Both the position numbers and the translations under genes were made by a program. A stretch of 64,000 bases of DNA from Ignavibacteria bacterium (lineage in GTDB: Bacteria; Bacteroidota; Ignavibacteria; Tepidaquicellales; Tepidaquicellaceae): the NCBI GenBank assembly GCA_019187405.1, contig JABAQZ010000016.1:100869-164868 (forward strand), read 5' to 3'. How positions within the stretch are numbered: position 1 is the first letter of the stretch; the number at the start of each line of letters is the position of its first letter. A model generated the notes under the pieces. That model was not told the DNA's origin, did no database searches, and saw nothing but the letters and a program-made list of their open reading frames with translations. Shown here piece by piece: positions 10,479 to 19,416 of this stretch.

Positions 10479-10692
10479 ATTTTTAAATCAGTGTAATTGT
10501 GAAATGCTGAGTATTCCCTAACTATTGCGATGTATTAACACAATATTGAGTGTATAATCTTCAAGCATAGCCATTTATTCAAACGCCTGTTAAGATAAAA
10601 TTTAATTAACCGTAAACAATTCAAATTGAAATTTCGAATATTGATTTTTATTTTAAATAAAATTATCAATTAAGAAAATAATTTTCTGTAAT

Positions 10693-11238
10693 ATGACAGA
10701 AGTGAAATTTGCTGCATTCCTGCGGGGTGTAAATGTTACCGGTTACAATACCGTCAAAATGAATGATCTTAAGAAGATTTTAGAGAAATCAGGATTAGTA
10801 AACGTGAAGACATTTTTAAACAGCGGGAATGTCACATTCAATGTTAAAAACCAAACAGCAGAATTTCTTGAATCTGAAATAGAAAAATTATTATTAAAAC
10901 ACTTGAATCTTAAAACTGATGTAATTGTAAGAGAATTATCAGTACTTCAGGAATACATGAGATTGAATCCTTTCGTTAAGATTAAAATGACTCCCGAAAT
11001 CAGGCTGTACGTTACTTTTTCCAAAAAAAATATACCTACTTCAAAAAAGCATTTAGCAGGTTTGACGGAATTCAATTTTAAAATACTTAAGACATTTGAT
11101 AAAGATATCTTCAGCTTTATTGATTTATCCGGTAAAAACGGCACCGTTGTTCTGATGAAATATCTCGAGTTAAATTTCGGGAAAGATATTACTACAAGAA
11201 ACTGGAATACAATTGTCAGAATTTTAGAAAAAACATAA
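10693..11238 (+). CDS. DUF1697 family protein
   Basis: A 181-residue cytosolic protein of the DUF1697 family. The family start is clear: A-F-L-R-G-V-N-V, then K-M-x-x-L-K-K-I-L, and L-N-S-G-N-V-T-F near residue 47. The C-terminus has R-N-W-N-T-I, also typical. There is no known catalytic activity. It sits alone between the CHRD gene and the convergent lipase gene (17 bases between stops). Confidence 0.88.
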   Translation: MTEVKFAAFLRGVNVTGYNTVKMNDLKKILEKSGLVNVKTFLNSGNVTFNVKNQTAEFLESEIEKLLLKHLNLKTDVIVRELSVLQEYMRLNPFVKIKMTPEIRLYVTFSKKNIPTSKKHLAGLTEFNFKILKTFDKDIFSFIDLSGKNGTVVLMKYLELNFGKDITTRNWNTIVRILEKT

Positions 11239-11255
11239 GATGTCTCTCAGATAAT

Positions 11256-13187
11256 TCATGGAATAACCGCATTAATAAAATTTGCCGCGTTGTTTTCGGC
11301 TAAAGCCGCATCATAAGCTTCCACAATTTCATCTCCGTTTAAATCTGTAGAAAGATATCCCGTAATGAATGAACCCGCATCATTGTCAATTAAGTTAGCG
11401 TCAGTGCCGTCAATGACTCTGTCAGAATTAACATCACCGCTGTATAGACACCACCTTCCTGATTTGAAAATCATATTATCACCGTAAGCTTTTGACTGAG
11501 AATCGGTAAAATCAAATGAGGCAGTATTGTCTGCCGAAACAGAAACCGGAACAGAGCTCCAAGTTTCAAGCGCATTTCTATGTAAAAGCTGTATGTAATA
11601 ATTTCCATTCAATGAAAATGTAAACTGCATTACAGCAGAGCCGGTAGAATCCAAAACAACTATTGCGGAATCCGCTTTATTATAAGGAGAAAAATTTTCT
11701 CTCAAAAAAATTCTTAATGAATCATTGACATGATAATTTCCGTTCCACATTCCTTCAAGAGAAACATAAAGATGCAGTGCTGGCGATGAAATAAATCTGA
11801 CAAAAAAGCCGTAACTGTTTTGATTCTGATTATTGCTGCTGTTGCCTGTAACACGCATCAGATATTTCCCTGATTCTTTAACTGCCATTACACTGTCAGA
11901 AGTACCGGAAAAATTTTTTGATTGTATCAAGCTTCCCGATTCTGAAAGAAGAGCAATCGTGCTAACTCCTGCATTCGATGAATTAACTTTAAAAATAATT
12001 TCGCCTGCTAATCCGGTTTCCGTTTTGTAAAAATCAGTGTCCGAAACAACGGTATTTGATTTAAGAGTAATGAATCCAGAATAGTTTTTCCCCGCAAAAA
12101 TTTCATAAGCAAAATCCTTTTTATCGGGTTCATCCAATCCTCGAATAAGTGAACGAGTATCGCTTGTCTGCTGTATATGATTTTTATTTGTTCTTATTGT
12201 ATCAGCCACTCCAAGCGGCGCAGGGTTTTGATTTATGTATAACCTTTGATTATTAAATGGTACTGCAAGATCAGTTCCAAGACCAAGATAATTTGAAGTA
12301 ATCCATGTATAAAAAATATTACCCGGAAGAGCAAATTCAGGATTATCATTAGAGAGTGTATCAATGCCGGCAATTGTATCGGTTTGGATTCCGTTACAGT
12401 TTACATCCTGATTATAATAATTCGACGGAACATTAGTTTCAATATTTCCAAACAAATAAGCTCCGTATTGCGAGGATGAAAAAGTAATTTTCATGTCGCG
12501 CATGGCTTCACTGTTATTATCAATCGAAACGAAAGGAATTGATGTTACGTTGGTTCCGAGATGAGGAGTCCCGGTAGTAATTACCTTTGCAACTTTATGA
12601 CCATTAACAGTATCATAAGGATCAATCCACCACTTATGAATGCCGTTTTCTTTTCTCTGAAGATATTCTCTGATTGCAAGACCTCCCATCGAATGTCCAA
12701 GCAAGATAACTTTTTTTGCTCCTGTAATTTTCAAAACGGAATCTATCATGATTTTCAAAGCAAATCCCTGCTTATAAATTGCAGACTGATTGCTCGGGGA
12801 CTGACTGCTGCCCGGAGTTGAATTATTATAAAGTAAGATTCTCGGATCAGCTGGATTTCTGTTCCAAAAATTACCAAAATTAATCGCATAGATATCGGAC
12901 TTTGACATAAGATTGACATTATTCCCGGAAACATCCTTCAAAGGGAATAATACGTCCGGAAGATACTGAGTTGTATCTCCGCCTCTTGCATTGATTACAA
13001 AATGCAATACATTCGAATCACTCACACTCCATGTACCGGCAAGCTGAGAAATAACAGTATTCCAGGTTGTGTTATCCGAATTAAGACCGTGAACGAATAT
13101 AACGGGATAAGGAGAATTTGAAGATTGTGATATTGCAAGGTTCACCTCAAATAAAAAAAACAATGTTAGAATGATTTTGATTTTCAC
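11256..13187 (-). CDS. Secreted alpha/beta hydrolase (lipase-like) with dockerin-like C-terminus
   Basis: 643 residues with an N-terminal signal peptide (hydrophobic residues 3-20). The hydrolase domain begins Y-P-V-I-F-V-H-G-L-N near residue 27 (oxyanion-hole motif) and has the nucleophile elbow G-H-S-M-G-G near 165. The middle of the protein looks like beta-sandwich modules. The last 65 residues contain two calcium-loop-like segments, G-D-V-N-S-D-R-V-I-D-G and D-L-N-G-D-E-I-V-E-A, as in dockerin type I repeats. There is no T9SS tail, unlike most secreted proteins in the window. Likely an extracellular esterase or lipase; the natural ester is unknown. Standalone and convergent with the DUF1697 gene. 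Confidence 0.82.
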   Translation of the reverse strand: MKIKIILTLFFLFEVNLAISQSSNSPYPVIFVHGLNSDNTTWNTVISQLAGTWSVSDSNVLHFVINARGGDTTQYLPDVLFPLKDVSGNNVNLMSKSDIYAINFGNFWNRNPADPRILLYNNSTPGSSQSPSNQSAIYKQGFALKIMIDSVLKITGAKKVILLGHSMGGLAIREYLQRKENGIHKWWIDPYDTVNGHKVAKVITTGTPHLGTNVTSIPFVSIDNNSEAMRDMKITFSSSQYGAYLFGNIETNVPSNYYNQDVNCNGIQTDTIAGIDTLSNDNPEFALPGNIFYTWITSNYLGLGTDLAVPFNNQRLYINQNPAPLGVADTIRTNKNHIQQTSDTRSLIRGLDEPDKKDFAYEIFAGKNYSGFITLKSNTVVSDTDFYKTETGLAGEIIFKVNSSNAGVSTIALLSESGSLIQSKNFSGTSDSVMAVKESGKYLMRVTGNSSNNQNQNSYGFFVRFISSPALHLYVSLEGMWNGNYHVNDSLRIFLRENFSPYNKADSAIVVLDSTGSAVMQFTFSLNGNYYIQLLHRNALETWSSVPVSVSADNTASFDFTDSQSKAYGDNMIFKSGRWCLYSGDVNSDRVIDGTDANLIDNDAGSFITGYLSTDLNGDEIVEAYDAALAENNAANFINAVIP

Positions 13188-13471
13188 ACTCTTTACATTA
13201 CAATTATAAAATCTACAAGTTTTAATTTTCGCCTTATTTAATTTTTATGAATCACAATTCAATTTTGATTACAATTTATGCATCACATTTTAATAAACAA
13301 ATACAATTTCCATAAATTTTATTGATACTCACAAAATTTATCGTGCTCTTAGTATTTAATTGTATGAATTGCATATTGTTTATGCATTGATTAAAATGAA
13401 CTCAGATTAAAGCATTGTTTATTCAGATTACGACTAAAATTTCAGAGCTAATTTCCCGTAATATTCATTTA

Positions 13472-14425
13472 GTGAAGTCATTTCAGAAAATATTTTTGAC
13501 GACTGCGGTAATTTTATTATCCGGATGTCAGACATTTCTCGATGTCAGTGATAATCTGCTCAGGAATTTTTCCAAACCGGAACAAGCAAGATTTTATGTT
13601 AATGATCCTGTAAAAGACAGCGTAAGTCTTTCTGTTCTCTGGATCGGACATGCAAGCGCTCTTATTCAGATTTATGACAAAGTCATCATGATTGATCCGC
13701 TGCTTACAAATAATGTTGCAGCGGTTCTTAGACGCCATTACATTCCTGCAATTAATCTTGAAGCTTTAAAAAAGTGTGACATAATACTCATTTCTCATTC
13801 CCACATGGATCATCTTAGTCCGGGTTCGCTCGATATACTTGAAGAAAAGTTTCCATCAGCAAACCTTGTATTTCCTGAAGGTGCAGAGGATTACATTCCG
13901 GGATATAGTTTTAAACTCAGCAAACTCAAAATGGCTGATCTAAGCAATAAATATATCGGAGATTCGGTATCAATAGACGGAGTAAAAATATTCAGCATAA
14001 AATCAGTTCATTGGGGCGGCAGATATGGAATTGACGGCAAACTATGGACAGACAAAGGTCATTGCGCATATATAATAGAGTACAAAGATATGTGCATTTA
14101 TTACTCAGGCGATTCTTCCTATGACGAAAGCTTATTTAAATTCATCGGCAGGAATTTTAAAATTGATCTTGCATTGGTTAACATTATATTCTGCGACAGC
14201 TGCACTGAATTAAATCAGAGCAAATCTCATCTTTATCCAATGGGTGCCGTGCAGATTCTTAAGGATACCGGCGCGGAGTATATGATACCTTTGCATTTCG
14301 GAACATTTACGAATGTAAATGCTCAAATTAAAGTTCTAAAAAAAATGATGCACAAAGATGACGAAATGAAAGGTAAAATAAAAATACTGAACTTAGGCGA
14401 ACAGATAATACTGAAGACAAATTAG
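13472..14425 (+). CDS. Lipoprotein metallo-beta-lactamase-fold hydrolase (NAPE-PLD/UlaG-like)
   Basis: An MBL-fold enzyme with the H-S-H-M-D-H metal motif and a later Y-Y-S-G-D-S-S-Y segment supplying the bridging Asp. The order and spacing resemble the NAPE-PLD/UlaG branch rather than beta-lactamases. The open frame extends back to a TTG at 13415, but I prefer the in-frame GTG at 13472. From there the protein begins with two charged residues, a hydrophobic stretch and the lipobox L-S-G-C near residue 18, an ideal lipoprotein signal. It should be membrane-anchored in the periplasm or outer membrane. Substrate unknown (phosphodiester or lactone type). Confidence 0.8.
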   Translation: MKSFQKIFLTTAVILLSGCQTFLDVSDNLLRNFSKPEQARFYVNDPVKDSVSLSVLWIGHASALIQIYDKVIMIDPLLTNNVAAVLRRHYIPAINLEALKKCDIILISHSHMDHLSPGSLDILEEKFPSANLVFPEGAEDYIPGYSFKLSKLKMADLSNKYIGDSVSIDGVKIFSIKSVHWGGRYGIDGKLWTDKGHCAYIIEYKDMCIYYSGDSSYDESLFKFIGRNFKIDLALVNIIFCDSCTELNQSKSHLYPMGAVQILKDTGAEYMIPLHFGTFTNVNAQIKVLKKMMHKDDEMKGKIKILNLGEQIILKTN

Positions 14426-14599
14426 AAGTTTATAATTAATCGAAAATTTTAATGATATTTGGATTTAAGATTGTAAATAAATTTCAAGAAAAGAAATTCA
14501 AATTTCATCAGTGTTACTGAATTATGACTGCATGAGCAATTTAGAATTATAACGATTAGATTAATTCTAAATTCTGTATATTTGTTCAAATAATTCTTA

Positions 14600-15169
14600 T
14601 TGGGGTCACGAGATTTTGAAAAAATAATTGAAGAGCACAAACAGATTGTAATTAATATTTGCTACAGATTCACTGCTGATGCAGAAGAGTCCAAAGATCT
14701 GGCTCAGGAAGTCTTTATTGAAGTTTATAAATCCCTGTCAAAATTCAGAGAGGAATCAAAATTGTCCACTTGGATATACAGAATTGCAGTCAATAAATCT
14801 CTTGATGAAATTAAAAAGAAAAACAGAAAAAAGAGATTTGCAATATTCCGGGAGCTGTTTAACTCTGAAGCAGTTTATGCCAGCGACAAATCAGACCCCC
14901 ATACAATTCTTGAAGAAAGAGAAAGAAAAGAAATGCTGCAAAAATCTCTTGATTCACTTCCCGCAAAGCAAAGGACAGCCTTAACATTAAGTAAGATTGA
15001 ATCATTTTCCTCAAAGGAAATTTCAAAAATTTTGAAATGCAGCGTACCGGCTGTTGATATGCTCATCCACCGCGCCAAGCAGAATTTAAAACAAAAATTA
15101 ATTAAGCAGTATGAAAAGCTTCCTATAGTTTTAATACCGTTAGTTTTTATTTATAATATCGTCAAATAA
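14600..15169 (+). CDS. ECF RNA polymerase sigma factor
   Basis: 189 residues, apparently TTG-initiated (M-G-S-R-D-F). Region 2 is seen as D-L-A-Q-E-V-F-I-E-V-Y near residue 30, with the -10 recognition helix S-T-W-I-Y-R-I-A-V-N near 62. Region 4 (residues 115-160) has L-P-A-K-Q-R-T-A-L and the helix-turn-helix S-S-K-E-I-S-K-I-L. An unusual hydrophobic tail (I-V-L-I-P-L-V-F-I-Y) ends the protein. The stop overlaps the ATG of the next gene by one base (TAATG), so translation is coupled. It is the first gene of a sigma / membrane protein / Spy-like trio, which fits a CnrH-type envelope-stress or metal response. Confidence 0.9.
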   Translation: MGSRDFEKIIEEHKQIVINICYRFTADAEESKDLAQEVFIEVYKSLSKFREESKLSTWIYRIAVNKSLDEIKKKNRKKRFAIFRELFNSEAVYASDKSDPHTILEERERKEMLQKSLDSLPAKQRTALTLSKIESFSSKEISKILKCSVPAVDMLIHRAKQNLKQKLIKQYEKLPIVLIPLVFIYNIVK

Positions 15170-15498
15170 TGAAACAGGCAAAAATGAAAAATAACAGAAA
15201 GTTTGCGGAATCTGAAGCAGAAAAAACAATTGAATTATTTTTAAATCAGAAAGAAGATGAAATACAGGCTGATCCTTATTTCACTTCCCGCATTTTATCA
15301 ATTGTTAAAGAAAATGAAGAGATGTTGTTTATGGAAAAATTCAGATTAAACTACATCATCCCGATCACTTTATTTATTATTTTCCTTTTTAACATCTTTA
15401 CCTTTTTTTATGAAACGAAAACAGACAGTGCGAATCTGACCGGCAGAGAGGAAATCAGACAATCGATCTTAAATGAATATTCATTAACTGATTATTAA
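15169..15498 (+). CDS. Small single-pass membrane protein, probable anti-sigma factor
   Basis: 109 residues: a charged cytosolic N-terminus of about 65 residues, one membrane helix (I-I-P-I-T-L-F-I-I-F-L near residues 65-82) and a short periplasmic tail. No zinc-binding HxxxCxxC motif is visible, so it is not a classical ZAS anti-sigma. Its place, overlapping the ECF sigma gene by one base, and its topology make an anti-sigma role likely by context only. Confidence 0.65.
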   Translation: MKQAKMKNNRKFAESEAEKTIELFLNQKEDEIQADPYFTSRILSIVKENEEMLFMEKFRLNYIIPITLFIIFLFNIFTFFYETKTDSANLTGREEIRQSILNEYSLTDY

Positions 15499-15506
15499 TT
15501 ATATAA

Positions 15507-16022
15507 ATGTCTGATAGTTTTGTTAAAATTAAAGTATTTATCTGGGTTGTAATAATTCTTGTTATACTAAACCTTTTGACGCTGGGACTTGTCTGGTTTG
15601 GTAAGAGTCCGGGCGACAGAAGACCGCCTCCGCCGCATCCTCCACATCCGGAGCATGTTGTGGAGTTTTTCAGCAAAGAGCTTGGATGGAATAAAGATCA
15701 GACTCAAAGTTTTAAGGAAATCAGCTTAAAATTTTTTAATGAATCGGAAAATATCATAGACAGCATAAACGGTTATAGAAAAATTTTGTTTGAAAATGTT
15801 TCCAATCAAGAATTAACCGGAATATCTCCTGATTCAATTACGCAAAAAATTGGAAATTTACAATCAAGAATTGACAGCTTAAGATTTTATCATTTCAGGG
15901 AAATAGAAGCAATCTGCAATTCAACAGAACAAAAGGAAAAATTTAAGAAATTACTTTTAGAATTCTTTCTTCCAATGCCTTTGCCTGAAAATATAAGATT
16001 TGGTCCACCCATGAGAAAGTGA
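15507..16022 (+). CDS. Spy/CpxP/CnrX-like periplasmic sensor protein
   Basis: 171 residues with an N-terminal membrane anchor (residues 8-32), then a Pro/His-rich linker (P-P-P-P-H-P-P-H-P-E-H). The helical domain shows L-G-W-N-K-D-Q-T near residue 60 and S-T-E-Q-K-E-K-F-K-K-L-L near 145. These are the two repeats of the heavy-metal-sensor/Spy-like (LTxxQ) fold. It lies 8 bases after the anti-sigma gene. In CnrYXH-type systems such a protein senses periplasmic metal or stress and controls release of the sigma factor, so the histidines of the linker could bind metal. That is inference. Confidence 0.7.
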   Translation: MSDSFVKIKVFIWVVIILVILNLLTLGLVWFGKSPGDRRPPPPHPPHPEHVVEFFSKELGWNKDQTQSFKEISLKFFNESENIIDSINGYRKILFENVSNQELTGISPDSITQKIGNLQSRIDSLRFYHFREIEAICNSTEQKEKFKKLLLEFFLPMPLPENIRFGPPMRK

Positions 16023-16123
16023 GTCTGATGCTAACCATACTTTATTAATGCATGCAGTTTTTATTAACAGCTTAAATAGTTTTTTCGAAGAATATTTTTT
16101 AAAAACAATTAAATTATAATATC

Positions 16124-18124
16124 ATGTTTGGAAATTTCAAAATTGTTATGTTTGTAATTTTTATCCTTCTTTGTTCCGGTAAATCATATTCTCAATGGAC
16201 TCAGGTTTCTTCAGGAATTAACGGCGGTGATATATATTCCATAATAAAAAACGGCAATGATGTATTTGCCGGGACATATCTTTACGGGATTTACAAATCT
16301 GCCGATAACGGATCTACTTGGCAGCAGACTTCACTCAGCGATAAAACAGTTTATTCGCTTTATCTCAGCGGCAATACTTTTTATGCAGGTACAAATCTTT
16401 ACGGTTTATATATTTCCAATGATAACGGCGCTACATGGAATCAAACTTCCCTGAATTCACAGGTTGTATTTTCAATTACTGGTAATGGTACGAATGTTTA
16501 TGCGGCAACTTCCCAAGGCGTTTACAGAACATCAAACAACGGAGCAAACTGGGTGCAGTCAGGATTGAGTACAAATGAAGTTTACTCGATAGCAGCTAAC
16601 GGAAGTACTTTATATGCCGGAGTTGACATCGGACAAGGAGTATTCATTTCCACAAACGGAGGAACCAACTGGACTCAAAGCTCTCTAAACAATAGAACGA
16701 TATATTCCCTGTTAGTAAACGGCAGTAATGTTTATGCAGGGAGCAATAATTACGGATTTTATTATTCGACAAACGGAGGAACTAACTGGACTCAGAATAC
16801 TTACTTTTTCAATAATGTAATTTTTTCGCTTTCCATGACGTCAGGAACAATTTATGCCGGTACTTCCTACGGAGTTTTTTCGTCAGTAAATAACGGTGTG
16901 ACGTGGACTCCTTCCGGATTGGACAGCCAGATTGTTCAGTCAGTATTTGCAACCAGCTCGACAATTTTTTCGGGAACAAAGAAAGGTCTTTACAGTTCTA
17001 CTAACAGCGGGTCTTCATGGACTATCAACCAGCTGCATAATGTTTCCATATTCTCCCTGGTAAACAACAATGGTACACTTTTTGCCGGAACGGGAGAAAA
17101 CGGAGTTTTTAAAAGTACTAATGCAGGAAACAGCTGGACTCAAACCTCATTGAATACATTTACAATACCATCGCTTGCATACAACGGGAATACTATTTAT
17201 GCAGGTGCTGACAACGGTGTTCACATATCCACCAACAACGGATTAAACTGGGTTACAACTTCTCTGACAAGTGAAGTAGTTTATTCCCTTTTAGTAAACG
17301 GTAATTTTGTTTTTGCCGGAGGAGGTTACGGCTTTCATATTTCTACAAACGGCGGGTATAACTGGTCGGGTACTTCTTTTCAGGAAGTATGTCTGACACA
17401 AATTCAAAGCGGCAGTACATTTTACAGCGGTACTTATAACGGTGTTTTCTATTCAACAAACGGCGCTGCTAACTGGACTCAAACTTCACTGGATAATGAA
17501 TCCGTAAACTCATTGATAATTAACGGTAATACTCTGTTTGCAGGATGCAGTTTCAACGGAGTATATATTTCGACAAACGGAGGCAATAACTGGACTCAGA
17601 CTTCCCTGAATGATAAAGATGTATTTTCGCTTACTTATAACGGGAATTATTATTTCGCCGGAACTTATGGGTACGGAGTTTATATGACCTCAAACAACGG
17701 ACAAAACTGGATTCAGGTAAGTGATAATCTGGGTGAACAAAATATTCCTACTATGTTTATTGCAGATGGTTACTTATTTGCCGGGACTCAGGCAAATGCC
17801 GTATGGAAAAGAAGTCTTTCAAGCATAATTGGAATCAATCAAATCAGCAGCATTGTTCCAGACAACTTTTCTCTGAAGCAGAATTATCCAAATCCGTTTA
17901 ATCCTTCTACAAAAATCCGTTATGATATCAGAAAATCAGGACATGTAACTTTAACGGTTTTTGATTTATCCGGAAAAGAAATCAGCAAACTTGTAAATGA
18001 AAATCAGTCTCCGGGTACTTATGAAGTCTCATTTGAAGGAGTTAATCTTGCCAGCGGAGTATATCTTTATAAACTCGAAAGCAGCGGAAAATCTGAAGTA
18101 AGAAAAATGACCTTGGTTAAATAA
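16124..18124 (+). CDS. Secreted BNR/propeller-repeat protein with T9SS tail
   Basis: 666 residues with a signal peptide (residues 1-22). It has about fourteen repeats of around 40 residues built on V-Y-S-L...G...L-Y-A-G-T...G-V-Y-x-S-T-N-G-G-x-N-W-T-Q, the BNR/Asp-box-like pattern that folds into a beta-propeller. The last 80 residues are a T9SS sorting domain (Q-N-Y-P-N-P-F-N-P). It is a surface or extracellular protein, with no enzymatic motif visible. It is the first of four secreted-protein genes in one direction with 45-51 base gaps, likely an operon. Confidence 0.85.
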   Translation: MFGNFKIVMFVIFILLCSGKSYSQWTQVSSGINGGDIYSIIKNGNDVFAGTYLYGIYKSADNGSTWQQTSLSDKTVYSLYLSGNTFYAGTNLYGLYISNDNGATWNQTSLNSQVVFSITGNGTNVYAATSQGVYRTSNNGANWVQSGLSTNEVYSIAANGSTLYAGVDIGQGVFISTNGGTNWTQSSLNNRTIYSLLVNGSNVYAGSNNYGFYYSTNGGTNWTQNTYFFNNVIFSLSMTSGTIYAGTSYGVFSSVNNGVTWTPSGLDSQIVQSVFATSSTIFSGTKKGLYSSTNSGSSWTINQLHNVSIFSLVNNNGTLFAGTGENGVFKSTNAGNSWTQTSLNTFTIPSLAYNGNTIYAGADNGVHISTNNGLNWVTTSLTSEVVYSLLVNGNFVFAGGGYGFHISTNGGYNWSGTSFQEVCLTQIQSGSTFYSGTYNGVFYSTNGAANWTQTSLDNESVNSLIINGNTLFAGCSFNGVYISTNGGNNWTQTSLNDKDVFSLTYNGNYYFAGTYGYGVYMTSNNGQNWIQVSDNLGEQNIPTMFIADGYLFAGTQANAVWKRSLSSIIGINQISSIVPDNFSLKQNYPNPFNPSTKIRYDIRKSGHVTLTVFDLSGKEISKLVNENQSPGTYEVSFEGVNLASGVYLYKLESSGKSEVRKMTLVK

Positions 18125-18168
18125 CAAAGTAAATTCAATATTTATAATTTAATTTTAATTTTAATATT

Positions 18169-19365
18169 ATGAAAAAGAAAATGTTTTTAGTGTTGTTATT
18201 AATTCTATTAATAAATGATTCAAATGCTCAGGTTGCACAAGGCAATTTTACCGGAGTTACCGTTCCCCAATACATCTGCTCGGGGACAAGTACCAGACTG
18301 CCTTACATATACAGAGCTACAGTATCCGGATTATTGCCAAATACATATTACAGATATTATCTGAATGCTTGTGTCCGAACTGATTTTGGTTCTACAAATT
18401 CGGGAGCAGGCAATCCTCTCTTTATAAATGGGTCAAATTTCAGATACAGCACGTCAACAAGTTTATCAACATATCCCGGATATGATTCTTTGCTGACAAA
18501 TGCCAACGGAACTTACACCGGCTGGTTTGGCTTTGTACATACAGGCAATACAAGATTTACTGCTGGAAACTACATTTATCCTACAATCACGCTTGACAGC
18601 GCCGGAAGCGGAGTTGCTGTATATAGATTTGCGCTTAGTGACTCTATCAAAGTACTTTCATTTGCCACTGCGGTAAACTCGACTTCATCAACCGGACTTT
18701 ACGGGATTTCATTTGCGACGCCTAAGAATATTATCACAACTTATGACAATACCGATAACACTGGCAGACCGCTAACTGTAGCTTTTGTAGAAAGCGACGG
18801 AATTGATACAGTTGCTATGCCTTCATTAGTAAAATATTACAAAGACAGCGTTGATTCCAGAAACGGCAGATGGGGAACATTTCTGCCAAATATGCTTCCC
18901 GGAGGTTTGAAGAGAATTAATGTTCTCAGATTGTCAGACGGTGAGATAATAAGGTCTAGCACAGATTCTGACGGCATCTGGCCAAGCGGAACAAATACCG
19001 TAAATCCTGCCGGCGGAGCTGATGCACCGCTTAGACTTGATGCTTCAGACGCTCCGCTGCTGATATTAAACAGCAGTTCACAGCCGGATAATTTTTCTCT
19101 CGGTCAGAATTATCCGAACCCTTTTAATCCTATTACAAATATTGATTTTTCAATTCCTTCAAACGGATTCGTAAAACTTGTTTTATACGATGTACTTGGA
19201 AAAGAAGTGACTGTCATTTCAAACAAAGAATTAAGCAGAGGTTCATACACTGCGCAATTTGATGCAGGCAATCTGGTATCAGGCGTATATTTTTATTCAA
19301 TTGAATTTTCCGGTGAAAACGGAATTCAATACTCCGACAGAAAAAAATTAGTTTTAATAAAATAA
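18169..19365 (+). CDS. Secreted T9SS-tailed protein of unknown function
   Basis: 398 residues with a signal peptide (hydrophobic residues 5-18, ending N-A-Q). The body (20-305) is beta-rich with no motif I recognise; it contains a conserved-looking N-T-Y-Y-R-Y-Y-L-N segment near residue 59. The C-terminus is a T9SS sorting domain (Q-N-Y-P-N-P-F-N-P at about 315, ending K-L-V-L-I-K). It lies 44 bases downstream of the propeller gene and 51 upstream of the CotH gene. I would not assign a function. Confidence 0.8.
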   Translation: MKKKMFLVLLLILLINDSNAQVAQGNFTGVTVPQYICSGTSTRLPYIYRATVSGLLPNTYYRYYLNACVRTDFGSTNSGAGNPLFINGSNFRYSTSTSLSTYPGYDSLLTNANGTYTGWFGFVHTGNTRFTAGNYIYPTITLDSAGSGVAVYRFALSDSIKVLSFATAVNSTSSTGLYGISFATPKNIITTYDNTDNTGRPLTVAFVESDGIDTVAMPSLVKYYKDSVDSRNGRWGTFLPNMLPGGLKRINVLRLSDGEIIRSSTDSDGIWPSGTNTVNPAGGADAPLRLDASDAPLLILNSSSQPDNFSLGQNYPNPFNPITNIDFSIPSNGFVKLVLYDVLGKEVTVISNKELSRGSYTAQFDAGNLVSGVYFYSIEFSGENGIQYSDRKKLVLIK

Positions 19366-19416
19366 GTTAGAAGATTTATTTAAAAGTACATTAATTAAAT
19401 TACAAATTTAAAAATC

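Noticed and set aside
13415..13471. TTG start 57 bases upstream for the MBL-fold lipoprotein
   Set aside because: It would bury the lipoprotein signal behind 19 extra residues; the GTG at 13472 gives a standard signal peptide.
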